A stretch of DNA of 64,000 nt from Marine Group I thaumarchaeote. Its GTDB lineage: Archaea > Thermoproteota > Nitrososphaeria > Nitrososphaerales > Nitrosopumilaceae. The stretch lies in contig JACASW010000002.1 of the NCBI GenBank assembly GCA_013390785.1, positions 56,331 to 120,330 of the forward strand, given 5' to 3'. Each line of letters opens with the position of its first letter. The first letter of the stretch is position 1. Of the stretch, positions 25,101-34,403 are shown piece by piece. The position numbers and the translations under genes were made by a program. The notes beneath the pieces were generated by a model that ran no database searches, had not been told where the DNA came from, and worked only from the letters and a program-made list of their open reading frames with translations.

Positions 25101-26123
25101 CTACGCAATTTTTTTAGAATTGATGAAAACTCCCTTTTTACTAGTAATTTTTCCTATTTCGTAAGTTGCAAACTTGTGTTTTTTGAAGATCGATCTAATC
25201 TTTGCAACATTGTTTTTTGGCGCAATTACGCAAAAACCTATTCCCATGTTGAATGTCTTGTACATTTCCTTGCTTTCTACTCCACAATCTTGAATCAGTT
25301 GCATTAGTGGAGGAGTTTTTGGAAGGTTATTGAGGTCATATCCAATGTTTTTTAATCGCAAAAGCTTGGTGAATGATCCTCCAGTGATGTGAGCAAGTCC
25401 GTGGATTTTGCACTTTGCCAATGCCTCAAGCACTGGTTTTACGTAAATTTCCGTAGGCTTTAGTAGGGCATTACCCAGATGACCCACGCCCTTTACTCTG
25501 GAATTTAGTTTGTATTTCGATAATAATACACTCCTTGCAAGTGTGTATCCATTTGAGTGAAGTCCACTACTTTTGACCCCAATTATTATGTCACCAGATT
25601 TAATCGACTTGCCAAATATCATCTCTTTTTTTGAAAGTACACCAACAACTGTGCCAGCCAAATCCATAGCAAAACTATTTCCTGAAAATAGATCAGGCAT
25701 AATGGCAGTTTCACCTCCAATAATTGGTACTTGGGCTCGCCTTGCACCATTTACAAGTCCTCCAACTACTTTTTTGAAAACATGTTGGTTATTTTTATTC
25801 GCAGCTATATAGTCAACAAATGAAATTGGTGTTGCACCAATACAAATTATATCATTTACATTCATTGCGATGCAATCTATACCTATTGTATCATATTTTT
25901 TCATCATGTTTGCAATCATGATCTTTGTACCCACTCCATCCGTGTGTGTAGCCAAAAATTTGTTTCCAGGTATTTGAACTATTCCAGCATAATGCCCAAA
26001 ACCGTGCGCTACTTTGGCTAGTTTTTGTATCTTATGTGTTGATGATATCATTCGCCCAATTGTCTTTTGACTTTTTTTAATGGCCGCAATATCTACCCCT
26101 ACTTTTTTGTAACTACTCACCAT
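25101..26123 (-). CDS. purM: Phosphoribosylformylglycinamidine cyclo-ligase
   Basis: Makes aminoimidazole ribotide in purine (and thiamine) synthesis. In 340 residues the ATP-site segments THTDGVGTK (about residue 60), IGGETAIMPDLF (about residue 136), and SSGLHSNGYTL are present. The HITGGSFTKLLRL segment is a diverged form of the usual HITGGG motif, a common archaeal variation. Its product is the ThiC substrate, though thiC is 25 kb away. No other pur genes are near. Confidence 0.94.
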   Translation of the reverse strand: MVSSYKKVGVDIAAIKKSQKTIGRMISSTHKIQKLAKVAHGFGHYAGIVQIPGNKFLATHTDGVGTKIMIANMMKKYDTIGIDCIAMNVNDIICIGATPISFVDYIAANKNNQHVFKKVVGGLVNGARRAQVPIIGGETAIMPDLFSGNSFAMDLAGTVVGVLSKKEMIFGKSIKSGDIIIGVKSSGLHSNGYTLARSVLLSKYKLNSRVKGVGHLGNALLKPTEIYVKPVLEALAKCKIHGLAHITGGSFTKLLRLKNIGYDLNNLPKTPPLMQLIQDCGVESKEMYKTFNMGIGFCVIAPKNNVAKIRSIFKKHKFATYEIGKITSKKGVFINSKKIA

Positions 26124-26165
26124 GTTTTTATCCCATTTTTTTGAACAGATAATTTTTTTATCATA

Positions 26166-26894
26166 TTACATGTACATATTGGAATCTATTTTTTTATGCT
26201 CAGTATATTTCTCTGACAGTTCCTTAAAATCAGCACCCAGTCTTTTCTTTTTCTTTCGAAGTTCGGTTGTATCAATGCTCATCTGATATGCTCTATTTAC
26301 AGCATCAACCAAAGTTGCAGCTGCAAGTGGGTCAGGTTTTTTGTCACTAGCTCTTACCAATAAAGTAACTCCCTGAATTCTTCGTACCAGACACTCGTTT
26401 AGTATACCACCAGCAACACCTGTGATAAATCCCTGAGGTATCATTTCGATGTTATTATTTTCCATAACCCGACACAGATCATCTTCCGCAGCGCAAAACG
26501 CCTTATCGTCATGAGTTGCACCGGCAACACCATCCAGAATTACAATTTCATGCGAGCCTTTTTCTTCTGCCCAATCTAAAATTGTGGAAATGATGTCATA
26601 CAATCCTTCCATTTGAAGTGTGATTTCGCATATTATTGCACAGATTGTTCCATCATTGTTTGCGTAGAAACGGAACGGGTGTCTTAATCGTCCTTGCATG
26701 AAAACAGTTGATGGTGGTAAATGTCTTGATCTAAGGTATCCTATCTCCTCCATTTGCAGTTTATCAATCACGTAACCTACAGATAGCGGTCCCACAAGAC
26801 CAGCACCCACAAATCCCGCAAAGATAATAGGACTCTTTAACACAGTCTCTTTGATTTCATACACTTCATCATCTGAAGATTGCCTATTTTTCAT
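26166..26894 (-). CDS. PAC2-family protein (proteasome assembly chaperone-like)
   Basis: A 242-residue member of the PAC2/DUF75 family. Features are FAGFVGAGLVGPLSVGYVIDKL near residue 30, HPFRFY, IVILDGVAGATHDD, and a GFITGVAGGILNECL segment near residue 155. The C-terminal 40 residues form a charged helix (LRKKKKRLGADFKELSEKY). Archaeal relatives of PAC2 help assemble the 20S proteasome, and some family members have ligase-like roles. The exact role here is not proven. Confidence 0.85.
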   Translation of the reverse strand: MKNRQSSDDEVYEIKETVLKSPIIFAGFVGAGLVGPLSVGYVIDKLQMEEIGYLRSRHLPPSTVFMQGRLRHPFRFYANNDGTICAIICEITLQMEGLYDIISTILDWAEEKGSHEIVILDGVAGATHDDKAFCAAEDDLCRVMENNNIEMIPQGFITGVAGGILNECLVRRIQGVTLLVRASDKKPDPLAAATLVDAVNRAYQMSIDTTELRKKKKRLGADFKELSEKYTEHKKIDSNMYM

Positions 26895-26942
26895 ACTTTG
26901 TTAGATCTTGGTAGGCTAATTATTCTTTTACTGAATAATATA

Positions 26943-27287
26943 CTAGTCACGATTTTTCATAAATAGTTCAAGCATGGTGGTGCCATTTTCTGTAATAGAG
27001 TATATGACATTTGGTCCAATTGGTTTTTTCGTAATGAATTGGTAATTAAGGCACAAGTCTAGATAGTTTAAGAAAGATTTTTTCATCCTAATTTTTGATT
27101 TAGCATACAAATCAGAGAATGTCATAGAATTGTTGCGAATCTGGTATAGTAGTTTAAGCAACGATAAGGTACTGTAGTCACGTGTCCTGGCTTTTATCGC
27201 ATCTAATACCTGCTCATCCCTTTGTATTATGAAGTCATCAAATTGCTCTGCCACGTCAAGGGGAACATACGTCAATCTAGCTCTCAT
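26943..27287 (-). CDS. Winged-helix DNA-binding regulator
   Basis: A 114-residue protein with a PadR/ArsR-like winged helix: helices in STLSLLKLLYQIRNNSM and TFSDLYAKSKI, recognition helix near MKKSFLNYLDLCL, and a wing YQFITKKPIGPNVIYSITENG. A C-terminal helix probably dimerises. The 17-base perfect palindrome TACCGTA-TTG-TACGGTA begins at the base before the ATG, so autoregulation is likely. Target genes are unknown; the CaCA antiporter is divergent, 164 bases away. Confidence 0.8.
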   Translation of the reverse strand: MRARLTYVPLDVAEQFDDFIIQRDEQVLDAIKARTRDYSTLSLLKLLYQIRNNSMTFSDLYAKSKIRMKKSFLNYLDLCLNYQFITKKPIGPNVIYSITENGTTMLELFMKNRD

Positions 27288-27321
27288 TACCGTATTGTAC
27301 GGTAAATTACCTTATTAACCT
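27288..27321. promoter_or_regulatory. Operator palindromes before the winged-helix gene
   Basis: TACCGTA and TACGGTA (27288-27294, 27298-27304) form a perfect inverted repeat separated by TTG and touching the start codon. A second palindrome, GGTAAATTACC (27301-27311), overlaps it, and a leftward TATA-like GGTTAATAAGG (27310-27320) follows at the expected 27-base distance. A dimer bound here would cover the transcription start. Confidence 0.6.
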
Positions 27322-27451
27322 TAACGTAAGTTTTTCTTGAGCTGTTCTAGCCATATCTTTAGTTGGCTGTTGACTAGATCTAGATTGGTTGTTCCAAGTG
27401 TAAAATTTCAGTAAAACGCTTGTTTTAAACAAACCAATTTCAAGATTTCAC

Positions 27452-28387
27452 GTGGAAATTGCCATTAATGCATTGCTAACTGTTGTGGGTCTTGCAATGC
27501 TATGTTTTGGTGGAAACTGGTTAGTAAGTGGTGGTGTATCTATTGCCAAGAAACTCAGAATTAGCCAAATGGTAATTGGTTTAACAATTGTAGCATATGG
27601 AACATCAACTCCTGAGCTAGCTGCTAGTGTTGCAGCTGCAGTAGGAGCACATACAGATCTAATCTTGGGTAACGTAGTTGGAAGCAACATCAGCAACATC
27701 GGAATGGTAATTGGCATATCAGCAATCATCTCTCCTTTGGTAGTAAGCAAGGCAACTACAAGAAAAGAAGTCCCAATCATGATCGGCGTGATGTTACTTT
27801 TGGTTGCAATATCTGTGGATGGAGAAATCTCACAGTATGATGGTGTCTTGTTGATTGCTGGCCTGATTGCGTTTACAGTTTACACACTTTCGAGGGCTAA
27901 AAAAGAACGGAAGCAGGAAGAGGAAGATCCATCAACTCAAAAATCATCTATTCCAAAGGCAGTTGGACTAGTTGCTATTGGCTCTGGACTTCTATATCTT
28001 GGAGGATATCTTACAATTGAAAATGTAGTATTAATTGCACAAGGAATTGGGATATCTGAAACTGTAATAGGAATAACTATAGTTGCCATAGGAACGTCGC
28101 TTCCAGAACTTATCACGTCAATAACTGCAATAAAGAAAGGACATACTGACATAGGAATTGGAACCATCGTTGGAAGCAATATTTACAACATCCTTATGAT
28201 TATGGGCGTTGCTTCTGTGATAACTGGCATAGCTGTTGTACCTGGCATGTTCACTGATTATTTGGTAATGATTGGCTTTGCTGTTGTTCTGGTTGCATTC
28301 TTAAGATCCGGTATAATTCCCAGACCTGCTGGAATTGGTTTGGCAATTGCGTATGCAGTGTATCTTGGGTATACTTTACTACTTTAG
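27452..28387 (+). CDS. CaCA-family Ca2+(Na+)/cation antiporter
   Basis: A 311-residue exchanger with about ten spans and both alpha repeats: YGTSTPELAAS with GNVVGSNISNIGMVIG (N-terminal), and IGTSLPELITS with GTIVGSNIYNILMIMG (C-terminal). The Glu in each PEL segment is the ion-binding acid. A short charged loop (AKKERKQEEEDPSTQ) joins the halves. The start is GTG, with a symmetric TATA-like GTTTTAAAC about 26 bases upstream. It probably exports Ca2+ in exchange for Na+ or H+. Confidence 0.92.
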   Translation: MEIAINALLTVVGLAMLCFGGNWLVSGGVSIAKKLRISQMVIGLTIVAYGTSTPELAASVAAAVGAHTDLILGNVVGSNISNIGMVIGISAIISPLVVSKATTRKEVPIMIGVMLLLVAISVDGEISQYDGVLLIAGLIAFTVYTLSRAKKERKQEEEDPSTQKSSIPKAVGLVAIGSGLLYLGGYLTIENVVLIAQGIGISETVIGITIVAIGTSLPELITSITAIKKGHTDIGIGTIVGSNIYNILMIMGVASVITGIAVVPGMFTDYLVMIGFAVVLVAFLRSGIIPRPAGIGLAIAYAVYLGYTLLL

Positions 28388-28441
28388 ATTCTCTTTTAGC
28401 AACCGTATGCTCTAGCCCTATTTCACTACTCATTGTATTTC

Positions 28442-29035
28442 TTAATCCCACCATGATTCAATTTTCTTCATAGTATTCCACCTACTATCTGCGCTTGATG
28501 ATTGAGAATATTTTTTTAGGTTTTTCTTGGTAAGTTTTACATCATGATATATCCAGGTCTCACTGCCCAATTTTCCTCTCTTTCTATAATAGAATACGAT
28601 ATACGCGGCAATTTTTTTCTTCAAACAATTTTGCTTGATCCAATCTTCTTGTGTTGGTTTTAGAAATGGTGACGTGACATCGTGGACGCTTGTAGGATAT
28701 CCTGGTTTTATTTCATAAAATTTGATCCTCCCACGTGAAAATGAGACAATGTCAGGCACGCCTACTACTTTTCCAGTACTAAAAACAAGTGAATTTGGAC
28801 CAAGTTCTTTTCTTAACATTTCGATATACCCTTGTTCAGAAATAGTGTTGGTTGTATGTGCTTTTTTCCCAGAAGGTTTCTTATATTCTCCTAGACGCGA
28901 AACGTTACCGCCACAGTTTTCACACTTTCCCATTGTGTATTTCCGCTGTTTTTTAGTAACCGTTTTTGGTTTTACTATTTTTCGATTTTTTTTACAACTT
29001 AAACAATAAGCGTATCCACTTTTCACATAATGCAA
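28442..29035 (-). CDS. Zn-ribbon - PD-(D/E)XK nuclease-like protein
   Basis: A 197-residue two-part protein. Residues 10-45 hold two Cys pairs (CLSCKKNRKI and CENCGG) forming a zinc ribbon. Residues 65-190 look like a PD-(D/E)XK/VRR-NUC nuclease: GVPDIVSF (PD), KFYEIKPG (ExK), then QEDWIKQN and a YIVFYYRKR strand. It could be a repair or Holliday-type nuclease or a restriction component. It lies next to unrelated metabolic genes, so context does not help. Function unproven. Confidence 0.72.
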   Translation of the reverse strand: MHYVKSGYAYCLSCKKNRKIVKPKTVTKKQRKYTMGKCENCGGNVSRLGEYKKPSGKKAHTTNTISEQGYIEMLRKELGPNSLVFSTGKVVGVPDIVSFSRGRIKFYEIKPGYPTSVHDVTSPFLKPTQEDWIKQNCLKKKIAAYIVFYYRKRGKLGSETWIYHDVKLTKKNLKKYSQSSSADSRWNTMKKIESWWD

Positions 29036-29061
29036 TGCACTTCGTTTGTGATAAATCTGAT

Positions 29062-30315
29062 CTAGGTTCTTTCGTATCTGAATTTTTTAATTTTGATCAA
29101 ATCAAAGTAAGAACCAAACTTTGAATCATCCACGTTGTCCAAATCCTCGTCGTTTGGTTCATTTTCAAACGTCCTGAGAATTTTGTAGGTGGTATTTCTT
29201 TCCGCGGGAATCCTTCCAACATCTCTGACAAGGCGTCGTATCTGCTTTGGCTTCAATAGTTGGCCATGCTGTGAGCCCGCAGCAGTTGAGATGCTTTCAT
29301 TGATCAGTGTTCCTCCAAAGTCGTTTGCGCCACATTTCAGTAGTTGCTGTGACATTTTTTCACCCGTTTTTACCCATGACATCTGTATGTTGTCGATGCA
29401 GTTGTTCAGCATGATTCTGGAAACCGCATGTGTCAGCATTATATCATCTGAATCAGCGCCAGGTTGAATTCCCTTGTGCAAACCATGCTTGTACATTGGA
29501 GCCTCTGTATGTACGAAATTGAGCGGCACAAATTCAGTAAATCCTCCAGTCTCCTTCTGTATTTTGCGAATGATTCCAATGTGATTTGCACGGTCTACAT
29601 AACTTTCCACGTGACCATACATCATAGTTGACGTTGACCTTATCCCAATCTTGTGAGCAGTTTTGATAACCTTAATCCAGTCCTTAACAGAAATCCTGCC
29701 CGGCGAAATTTTATCCCGCATTTTTTGATCTAAAATTTCGGCTGACGTACCTGGAATCGTACCGACTCCCGCATTTTTCAATCTCAAAAGGTAATCTCTT
29801 ATTGTAATGCCATTTCTTGTTGCCGCATACAAAATCTCTTCAGGTGAAAATCCATGAATATGCATCTTTGGAATTTCTTTCTTTATCTCACGACAAATTT
29901 TTTCATACAGTTCGCCGTCCATGTCAGGTGGAAGACCAGCTTGTATGCAAACTTCTGTCGCACCTAATTCATGCGCCTCCTTGGCTCTCCTAACTATTTC
30001 TTCTACTGGGAGGAGATAACCTTCCTCTTCTCTGAAATCTCTGCTAAACGCACAAAAGCCGCATTGTTTTATGCAGACATTTGTGAAATTGATGTTTCTG
30101 TTTACAACATATGTTACAATATCTCCTACTCTTCTTTTTCTAAGTTCGTCAGCTACGGAGCAAACAAGTTCAAGTTCAGTTCCTTTTGCGGAAAATAACA
30201 TTACAGAATCTTTTATGTCGATTTCCTTTTCTGATAATGCGCTGTTTAGTATTCCAGCAATGATTGGATCAACATGTTTAAGTTTTGAATCCAAATTTGT
30301 AGTTTCTAAAGTCAT
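29062..30315 (-). CDS. cofH: FO synthase subunit CofH
   Basis: Radical SAM enzyme that joins the tyrosine-derived hydroxybenzyl group to diaminouracil in deazaflavin (F420) synthesis. The 417 residues include the cluster motif CIKQCGFCAFS (about residue 84), EVCIQAGLPPDMDG, and IHGFSPEEI. The C-terminal about 40 residues (acidic NEPNDEDLDNVDD) extend past the usual end. Its start overlaps the cofG stop by 4 bases, so the two are co-translated as expected for the two halves of FO synthase. Confidence 0.95.
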   Translation of the reverse strand: MTLETTNLDSKLKHVDPIIAGILNSALSEKEIDIKDSVMLFSAKGTELELVCSVADELRKRRVGDIVTYVVNRNINFTNVCIKQCGFCAFSRDFREEEGYLLPVEEIVRRAKEAHELGATEVCIQAGLPPDMDGELYEKICREIKKEIPKMHIHGFSPEEILYAATRNGITIRDYLLRLKNAGVGTIPGTSAEILDQKMRDKISPGRISVKDWIKVIKTAHKIGIRSTSTMMYGHVESYVDRANHIGIIRKIQKETGGFTEFVPLNFVHTEAPMYKHGLHKGIQPGADSDDIMLTHAVSRIMLNNCIDNIQMSWVKTGEKMSQQLLKCGANDFGGTLINESISTAAGSQHGQLLKPKQIRRLVRDVGRIPAERNTTYKILRTFENEPNDEDLDNVDDSKFGSYFDLIKIKKFRYERT

Positions 30316-31481
30316 CTCCAGAATTCCCTCCTAACATAGTTTTCATCATCGGAAAGTTTTTCGATTTTTTCTTTTAGGTTGGGGTTAATCATCTTGATGA
30401 ACTTTGGATATACTGGAAACCGTGCCTTTAATTCAAAACTCTGTTCAGCGCATTTACTTTCTAATGTGTTAATTTGTGGCCAAGAGAATTCCGGGTTAAC
30501 ATAATCCATAGTTATTGGTGAGATTCCCCCCCAATCATTTATTCCAACGTCAAGAAAGTCATTGTAGTTAGTAGGTGAAAGGTTTGGTGGGATTTGTATA
30601 TTCATTTCAGGTAAAATTATTCTTGCCATTGCTACTACTCTCTTAAAATATTGTTGAGGTGTAGATGGATGTTCTTTCATTTTTGTATCCTGTTTTGGCT
30701 CAAAGTTTTGCAAAATTATCTCTTGAATGTTTTCAAATTGCTCGTGAAGTGTCTTGATTGTAAAAAGAGAATCAATTATTTCATGATCATTTTCTCCTAT
30801 TCCAACCAAAATTCCCGTAGTCATTGGGATTTTTAATTCGCCCGCATTTTTTAAAATCTGAATCCTGGCTTTTGGATCTTTGCTAGGTGCATCGTGATGT
30901 GGCATTCCTTTTTCTACAAGTCTATGACTAGAGTTTTCTAACATCAGTCCCATGCTGACATTTGTTTTTTTTAGCTCACTCATCTCAGACTTGTTAAGAT
31001 TTCCAGCATTTGTATGCGGAAACAATCCTTCATCCAATACTAATTCGGAGCAGTGAGCCAAATATTCACCAGTAGATGAAAACCCATTTTTTCTAAGCCA
31101 TTTGGCTGCTTCATCATATTTTTGCTCGGGACTTTCGCCAGTAACAAGCAATGCTTCCGTACATCTGAGTTTTGCCGCTGATTTTGCTAGATTTTTCACG
31201 TCAGCGATATTCATCATTGAAAGTTTTGATTCATCAATCTCAGCTTTGTATGTGCAGTAAGAACATGTATCCCTGCAAAGATTTACGATGTTAAAGAATG
31301 CCTTTTTAGAAAAAGAGACTACTTTTCCTTTGTGGATGTCACGAAGATTACTAGCAACTTTGAAAACTTTTTCTGAATTATATTTTGAATGTGAAAATAT
31401 TTCATACGCATCATCCTTTGTGATTTTTCCACCGTCTAAAACTTGCTTCAAAGGCTCAAAATCAAATTCTAACCTACTCAA
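30312..31481 (-). CDS. cofG: FO synthase subunit CofG
   Basis: Radical SAM enzyme that closes the 8-hydroxy-5-deazaflavin ring. The 389-residue protein has the cluster Cys in CRDTCSYCTYK (about residue 68), the MGLMLENSS segment near residue 180, and HHDAPSKDPKARI. It precedes cofH in the operon with a 4-base overlap. Together with cofD and cofC at 42.7-44.3 kb it supplies most of the F420 pathway. Confidence 0.95.
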   Translation of the reverse strand: MSRLEFDFEPLKQVLDGGKITKDDAYEIFSHSKYNSEKVFKVASNLRDIHKGKVVSFSKKAFFNIVNLCRDTCSYCTYKAEIDESKLSMMNIADVKNLAKSAAKLRCTEALLVTGESPEQKYDEAAKWLRKNGFSSTGEYLAHCSELVLDEGLFPHTNAGNLNKSEMSELKKTNVSMGLMLENSSHRLVEKGMPHHDAPSKDPKARIQILKNAGELKIPMTTGILVGIGENDHEIIDSLFTIKTLHEQFENIQEIILQNFEPKQDTKMKEHPSTPQQYFKRVVAMARIILPEMNIQIPPNLSPTNYNDFLDVGINDWGGISPITMDYVNPEFSWPQINTLESKCAEQSFELKARFPVYPKFIKMINPNLKEKIEKLSDDENYVRREFWR

Positions 31482-31524
31482 CAGAAATGATGCTTGACTT
31501 CAAGTATTTATTTTTGATTTTTAA

Positions 31525-32661
31525 TTATAGATCTGGTCTTTCAACCAATTCTAAGGATATATGCATAAACTCTCCATCCCTTACTACTCCCAATACCATC
31601 GTATCGCCTACAGACTTTTCTCGTTGTAAGTGGATTAGTATATCACTAATTTTTCTTACTTCCTTATCATCCACGGAAATTATGATATCTCCATCTGCAG
31701 GATATTCTTTACCATCAATTACTTGGGTTGCTGTCATTCCTTTTAATCCAGCCTTATCTGCTGGGCTACCATCCACAACTGTAATGATCAAAAATCCTTT
31801 AGCATCTTTAAGTTCTAACACTCTAGCAAGATCTGGATCAATATCTCTGCCTGAAATACCAATCCATGGATGATGATATTCTCCATCCTCTATTAGGCTG
31901 GGCACTATTTTTATTGCTGTGTTAGATGGAATGGCAAATCCAACTCCACTAAATTCACCACTCATTGACTGTATTGCGGTATTGATTCCTACCACCTCAC
32001 CTCGTAAATTCAATAACGGTCCACCTGAGTTACCTGGATTTATTGCTGCATCAGTTTGAATAACATCCGGAATTGAAAATCCACTGTCTTGAGAAGGTAG
32101 TAATCTACCCATTTGGCTAACAATTCCAGATGTCATTGAGCCTGAAAGTCCAAACGGATTTCCAATAGCAGCTACCTGTTCACCCACACGAAGTTGTGAT
32201 GAATCACCAATTTGTAATGGATGCAATAGGCGTGGTTTTTCACTAACTTTAATGACTGCTATATCTGTAAACTTGTCTATTCCTATTATTTCGGCATCAT
32301 ATTGACTGCCATCCAAAAATGTTACCGTTGCTTTACTGGCACTGTCAACAACATGTGCATTCGTAATAATATGGCCAAGATTATCATAAACAAAACCGGA
32401 GCCTTGACTGCCTCTATCTTGACCATCCCTTTCTACCTGAATTTTTACTACACCCTCCTCAGATTTTTCAAATAATTCTACCAAAGAAAGATTACTTTTT
32501 GATGATGATAACACATCTCCTAATATTGTGGAATCATGACCATTTGAAGTGATTAGATCAGGTGTTCCAATTTCTTGTGAGGGAATGAGAATGAATGTAA
32601 AGAGCAAGATGATTGCAGTAGCACCAACTACACCTCCAACAATAAATCCAGATTTTGCCAA
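31525..32661 (-). CDS. Membrane-anchored HtrA/DegP-type serine protease with PDZ domain
   Basis: A 378-residue protein with an N-terminal membrane anchor (residues 5-28), a trypsin-like domain, and one C-terminal PDZ domain. The catalytic triad is visible: His in ITNAHVVDS (about residue 101), Asp in FTDIAVIKV (about residue 131), and Ser in NPGNSGGPLL (about residue 212). The PDZ region includes VVDGSPADKAGLKG and GDIIISVDDKEV. It probably degrades misfolded exported proteins on the outside of the membrane. Confidence 0.95.
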   Translation of the reverse strand: MAKSGFIVGGVVGATAIILLFTFILIPSQEIGTPDLITSNGHDSTILGDVLSSSKSNLSLVELFEKSEEGVVKIQVERDGQDRGSQGSGFVYDNLGHIITNAHVVDSASKATVTFLDGSQYDAEIIGIDKFTDIAVIKVSEKPRLLHPLQIGDSSQLRVGEQVAAIGNPFGLSGSMTSGIVSQMGRLLPSQDSGFSIPDVIQTDAAINPGNSGGPLLNLRGEVVGINTAIQSMSGEFSGVGFAIPSNTAIKIVPSLIEDGEYHHPWIGISGRDIDPDLARVLELKDAKGFLIITVVDGSPADKAGLKGMTATQVIDGKEYPADGDIIISVDDKEVRKISDILIHLQREKSVGDTMVLGVVRDGEFMHISLELVERPDL

Positions 32662-32697
32662 GTGTTTACAGCCCTTATTTTTTATCTATAAACCATT

Positions 32698-33909
32698 CTA
32701 TACATTGATTGATTTTTGAGTTTGGCCACTCATCTGATACGTTCTACCTCTCCATGATACAGCCGCTTTACTTTTTGCCTGAATTAAACCACCCAAAAAA
32801 CCACAGACCACAATAAAACTTCCAACAGGAGCAAACAATGAATATCTTAACTTTAGATCAAGTCCTTTCGTTGCATCTAATACTCCGCCAATGTACACAA
32901 GTATAGACGCAATACACGATATTGCAAAAAGCATCAAGAACGAGTCAGTACTATTGAAAAAAATTATCGAGTAACCCAAAATTGGAAATGGCATAAACAG
33001 TAAAAATAATACTGCGAAAAAAATTCCAACAGCAACTTTTGCGTTTTGTAGATAGAGTGGTATCATTAATCTTTTAAGCGCATTCCACAACGTATTGATG
33101 TCTCTTGCCCATATGGCATCAACAAGATGTTCACCCCTAACCATGCGCATTTTAAAGTTAGACTCTTTGACTTTTTTTCCAAGCGCTCCATCTTCAACAA
33201 GTTCACTTTTCACATCTTCATGTGTTCCAACTGAATCATAAGTAGATTTTTTGATGATGAAAAAACTTCCAAAAAAATACCCAGTATTTTTTGATGTATC
33301 ATTTACGCGTAAAGCAGAGAATCTTGTATGTAAAAATGTGGAAATCATAGGCAATGTTATTTTAGTTATTTTATCTAAACACAGCATTTTTGGGATAACT
33401 GTTAACGCATCAAGTTCTAATGATAACAAGTGTGATACAGCAAGGGAAATCACAGAACTTGTGTGTATAGTATCAGCATCAGTAAATAACAGTAATTCCC
33501 CTGAAGATTTTTTGTATCCTTCAATGCATGCCCAGTTTTTTCCTATCCACCCATCAGGTTTTGGTTTGGCATCTACAAAAATAACTTTGGGAAATTTTTC
33601 AGAATATTTTTTTATTATATTTCCAGTCGAGTCTTTTGATGAATCATTAATTGCCACAATTTCATAGTTGGCATAATCCTGTTCTAAGAGAGAATCAAGG
33701 CATTTTTCAATAAATTTTTCTTCATTTCGTGCAGGTAAAATTATTGAAACCTTTGGGTTTGTGTGTTCTTTTTGTTTGAATTTATCTAAGAATGGTGACT
33801 CCTGGAACGTTTTCAACATGGATTTTATTAGAACAATCCATGTTGCAGAAACTCCGATTAAAATTGCAACAAGTATGTAGTTGAGGATATCCAGTGCTAT
33901 GTTTATCAA
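32698..33909 (-). CDS. Membrane glycosyltransferase, family 2
   Basis: A 403-residue GT-A glycosyltransferase with an N-terminal span (residues 5-28) and three or four C-terminal spans (about residues 285-385). The catalytic part has ILPARNEEKFIEKCL, VAINDSSKDST, the DTD-like metal motif FTDADTIH (about residue 150), and VEDGALGKKV as the acceptor acid region. It resembles lipid-linked glycosyltransferases of the CrtQ/HpnB type, so a membrane lipid or polyprenol acceptor is likely. One base separates it from the SRPBCC gene upstream. Confidence 0.9.
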   Translation of the reverse strand: MINIALDILNYILVAILIGVSATWIVLIKSMLKTFQESPFLDKFKQKEHTNPKVSIILPARNEEKFIEKCLDSLLEQDYANYEIVAINDSSKDSTGNIIKKYSEKFPKVIFVDAKPKPDGWIGKNWACIEGYKKSSGELLLFTDADTIHTSSVISLAVSHLLSLELDALTVIPKMLCLDKITKITLPMISTFLHTRFSALRVNDTSKNTGYFFGSFFIIKKSTYDSVGTHEDVKSELVEDGALGKKVKESNFKMRMVRGEHLVDAIWARDINTLWNALKRLMIPLYLQNAKVAVGIFFAVLFLLFMPFPILGYSIIFFNSTDSFLMLFAISCIASILVYIGGVLDATKGLDLKLRYSLFAPVGSFIVVCGFLGGLIQAKSKAAVSWRGRTYQMSGQTQKSINV

Positions 33910-34329
33910 TTATGAATTCTCAGCCTTTTGTTTTATTGATTCTATAGCTTGCTCTGTTCCACTACGTATATGCTTCTTAATCATACCAGTAAACATACCA
34001 GCTAATCCTGACATCTTAATATCCCAATTAGCCTCAAGTACTGACCTACCATCATTTGGTTTAAGATTCAAGGTTTTTGAACCCTTGATTATACCCTCAG
34101 TAAATTCAGCGTAGATTTTTTCTTTTGGTTGAATGGTAATTTTTTGCATACATTTGGAATCTCTAAATGCAATTATTATCTCTCTAGTTACTATATTACC
34201 ATCTCTAGAAATTATCTTTGTTTCCTTAGTTCCTCTCCAAAATTTTGGTTCGTTATCAAGATCTGAAATTATGTCCCAAACTTTGTCCACTGAAGCGTTG
34301 ATATCAACAGATGTGTCTATAATTGCCAT
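33910..34329 (-). CDS. SRPBCC/polyketide-cyclase-like lipid-binding protein
   Basis: A START/Bet v1-like fold protein of 139 residues from the ATG at 34329 (MAIIDTSVDINASVDKVWD), the usual family beginning. The longer frame to 34410 adds a non-family N-terminus and overlaps the divergent gene, so I reject it. The family binds hydrophobic ligands or modifies them (CoxG, polyketide cyclases). A C-terminal helix (IKKHIRSGTEQAIESIKQK) closes the pocket. It is just upstream of the glycosyltransferase and may be co-transcribed. Confidence 0.82.
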   Translation of the reverse strand: MAIIDTSVDINASVDKVWDIISDLDNEPKFWRGTKETKIISRDGNIVTREIIIAFRDSKCMQKITIQPKEKIYAEFTEGIIKGSKTLNLKPNDGRSVLEANWDIKMSGLAGMFTGMIKKHIRSGTEQAIESIKQKAENS

Positions 34330-34403
34330 ACAGACATGATTTTTTTTGAAAATATTAGTCTTCATTCCGCAATTAATTTTAAACCGTGAAATTAGGATTA
34401 AAT

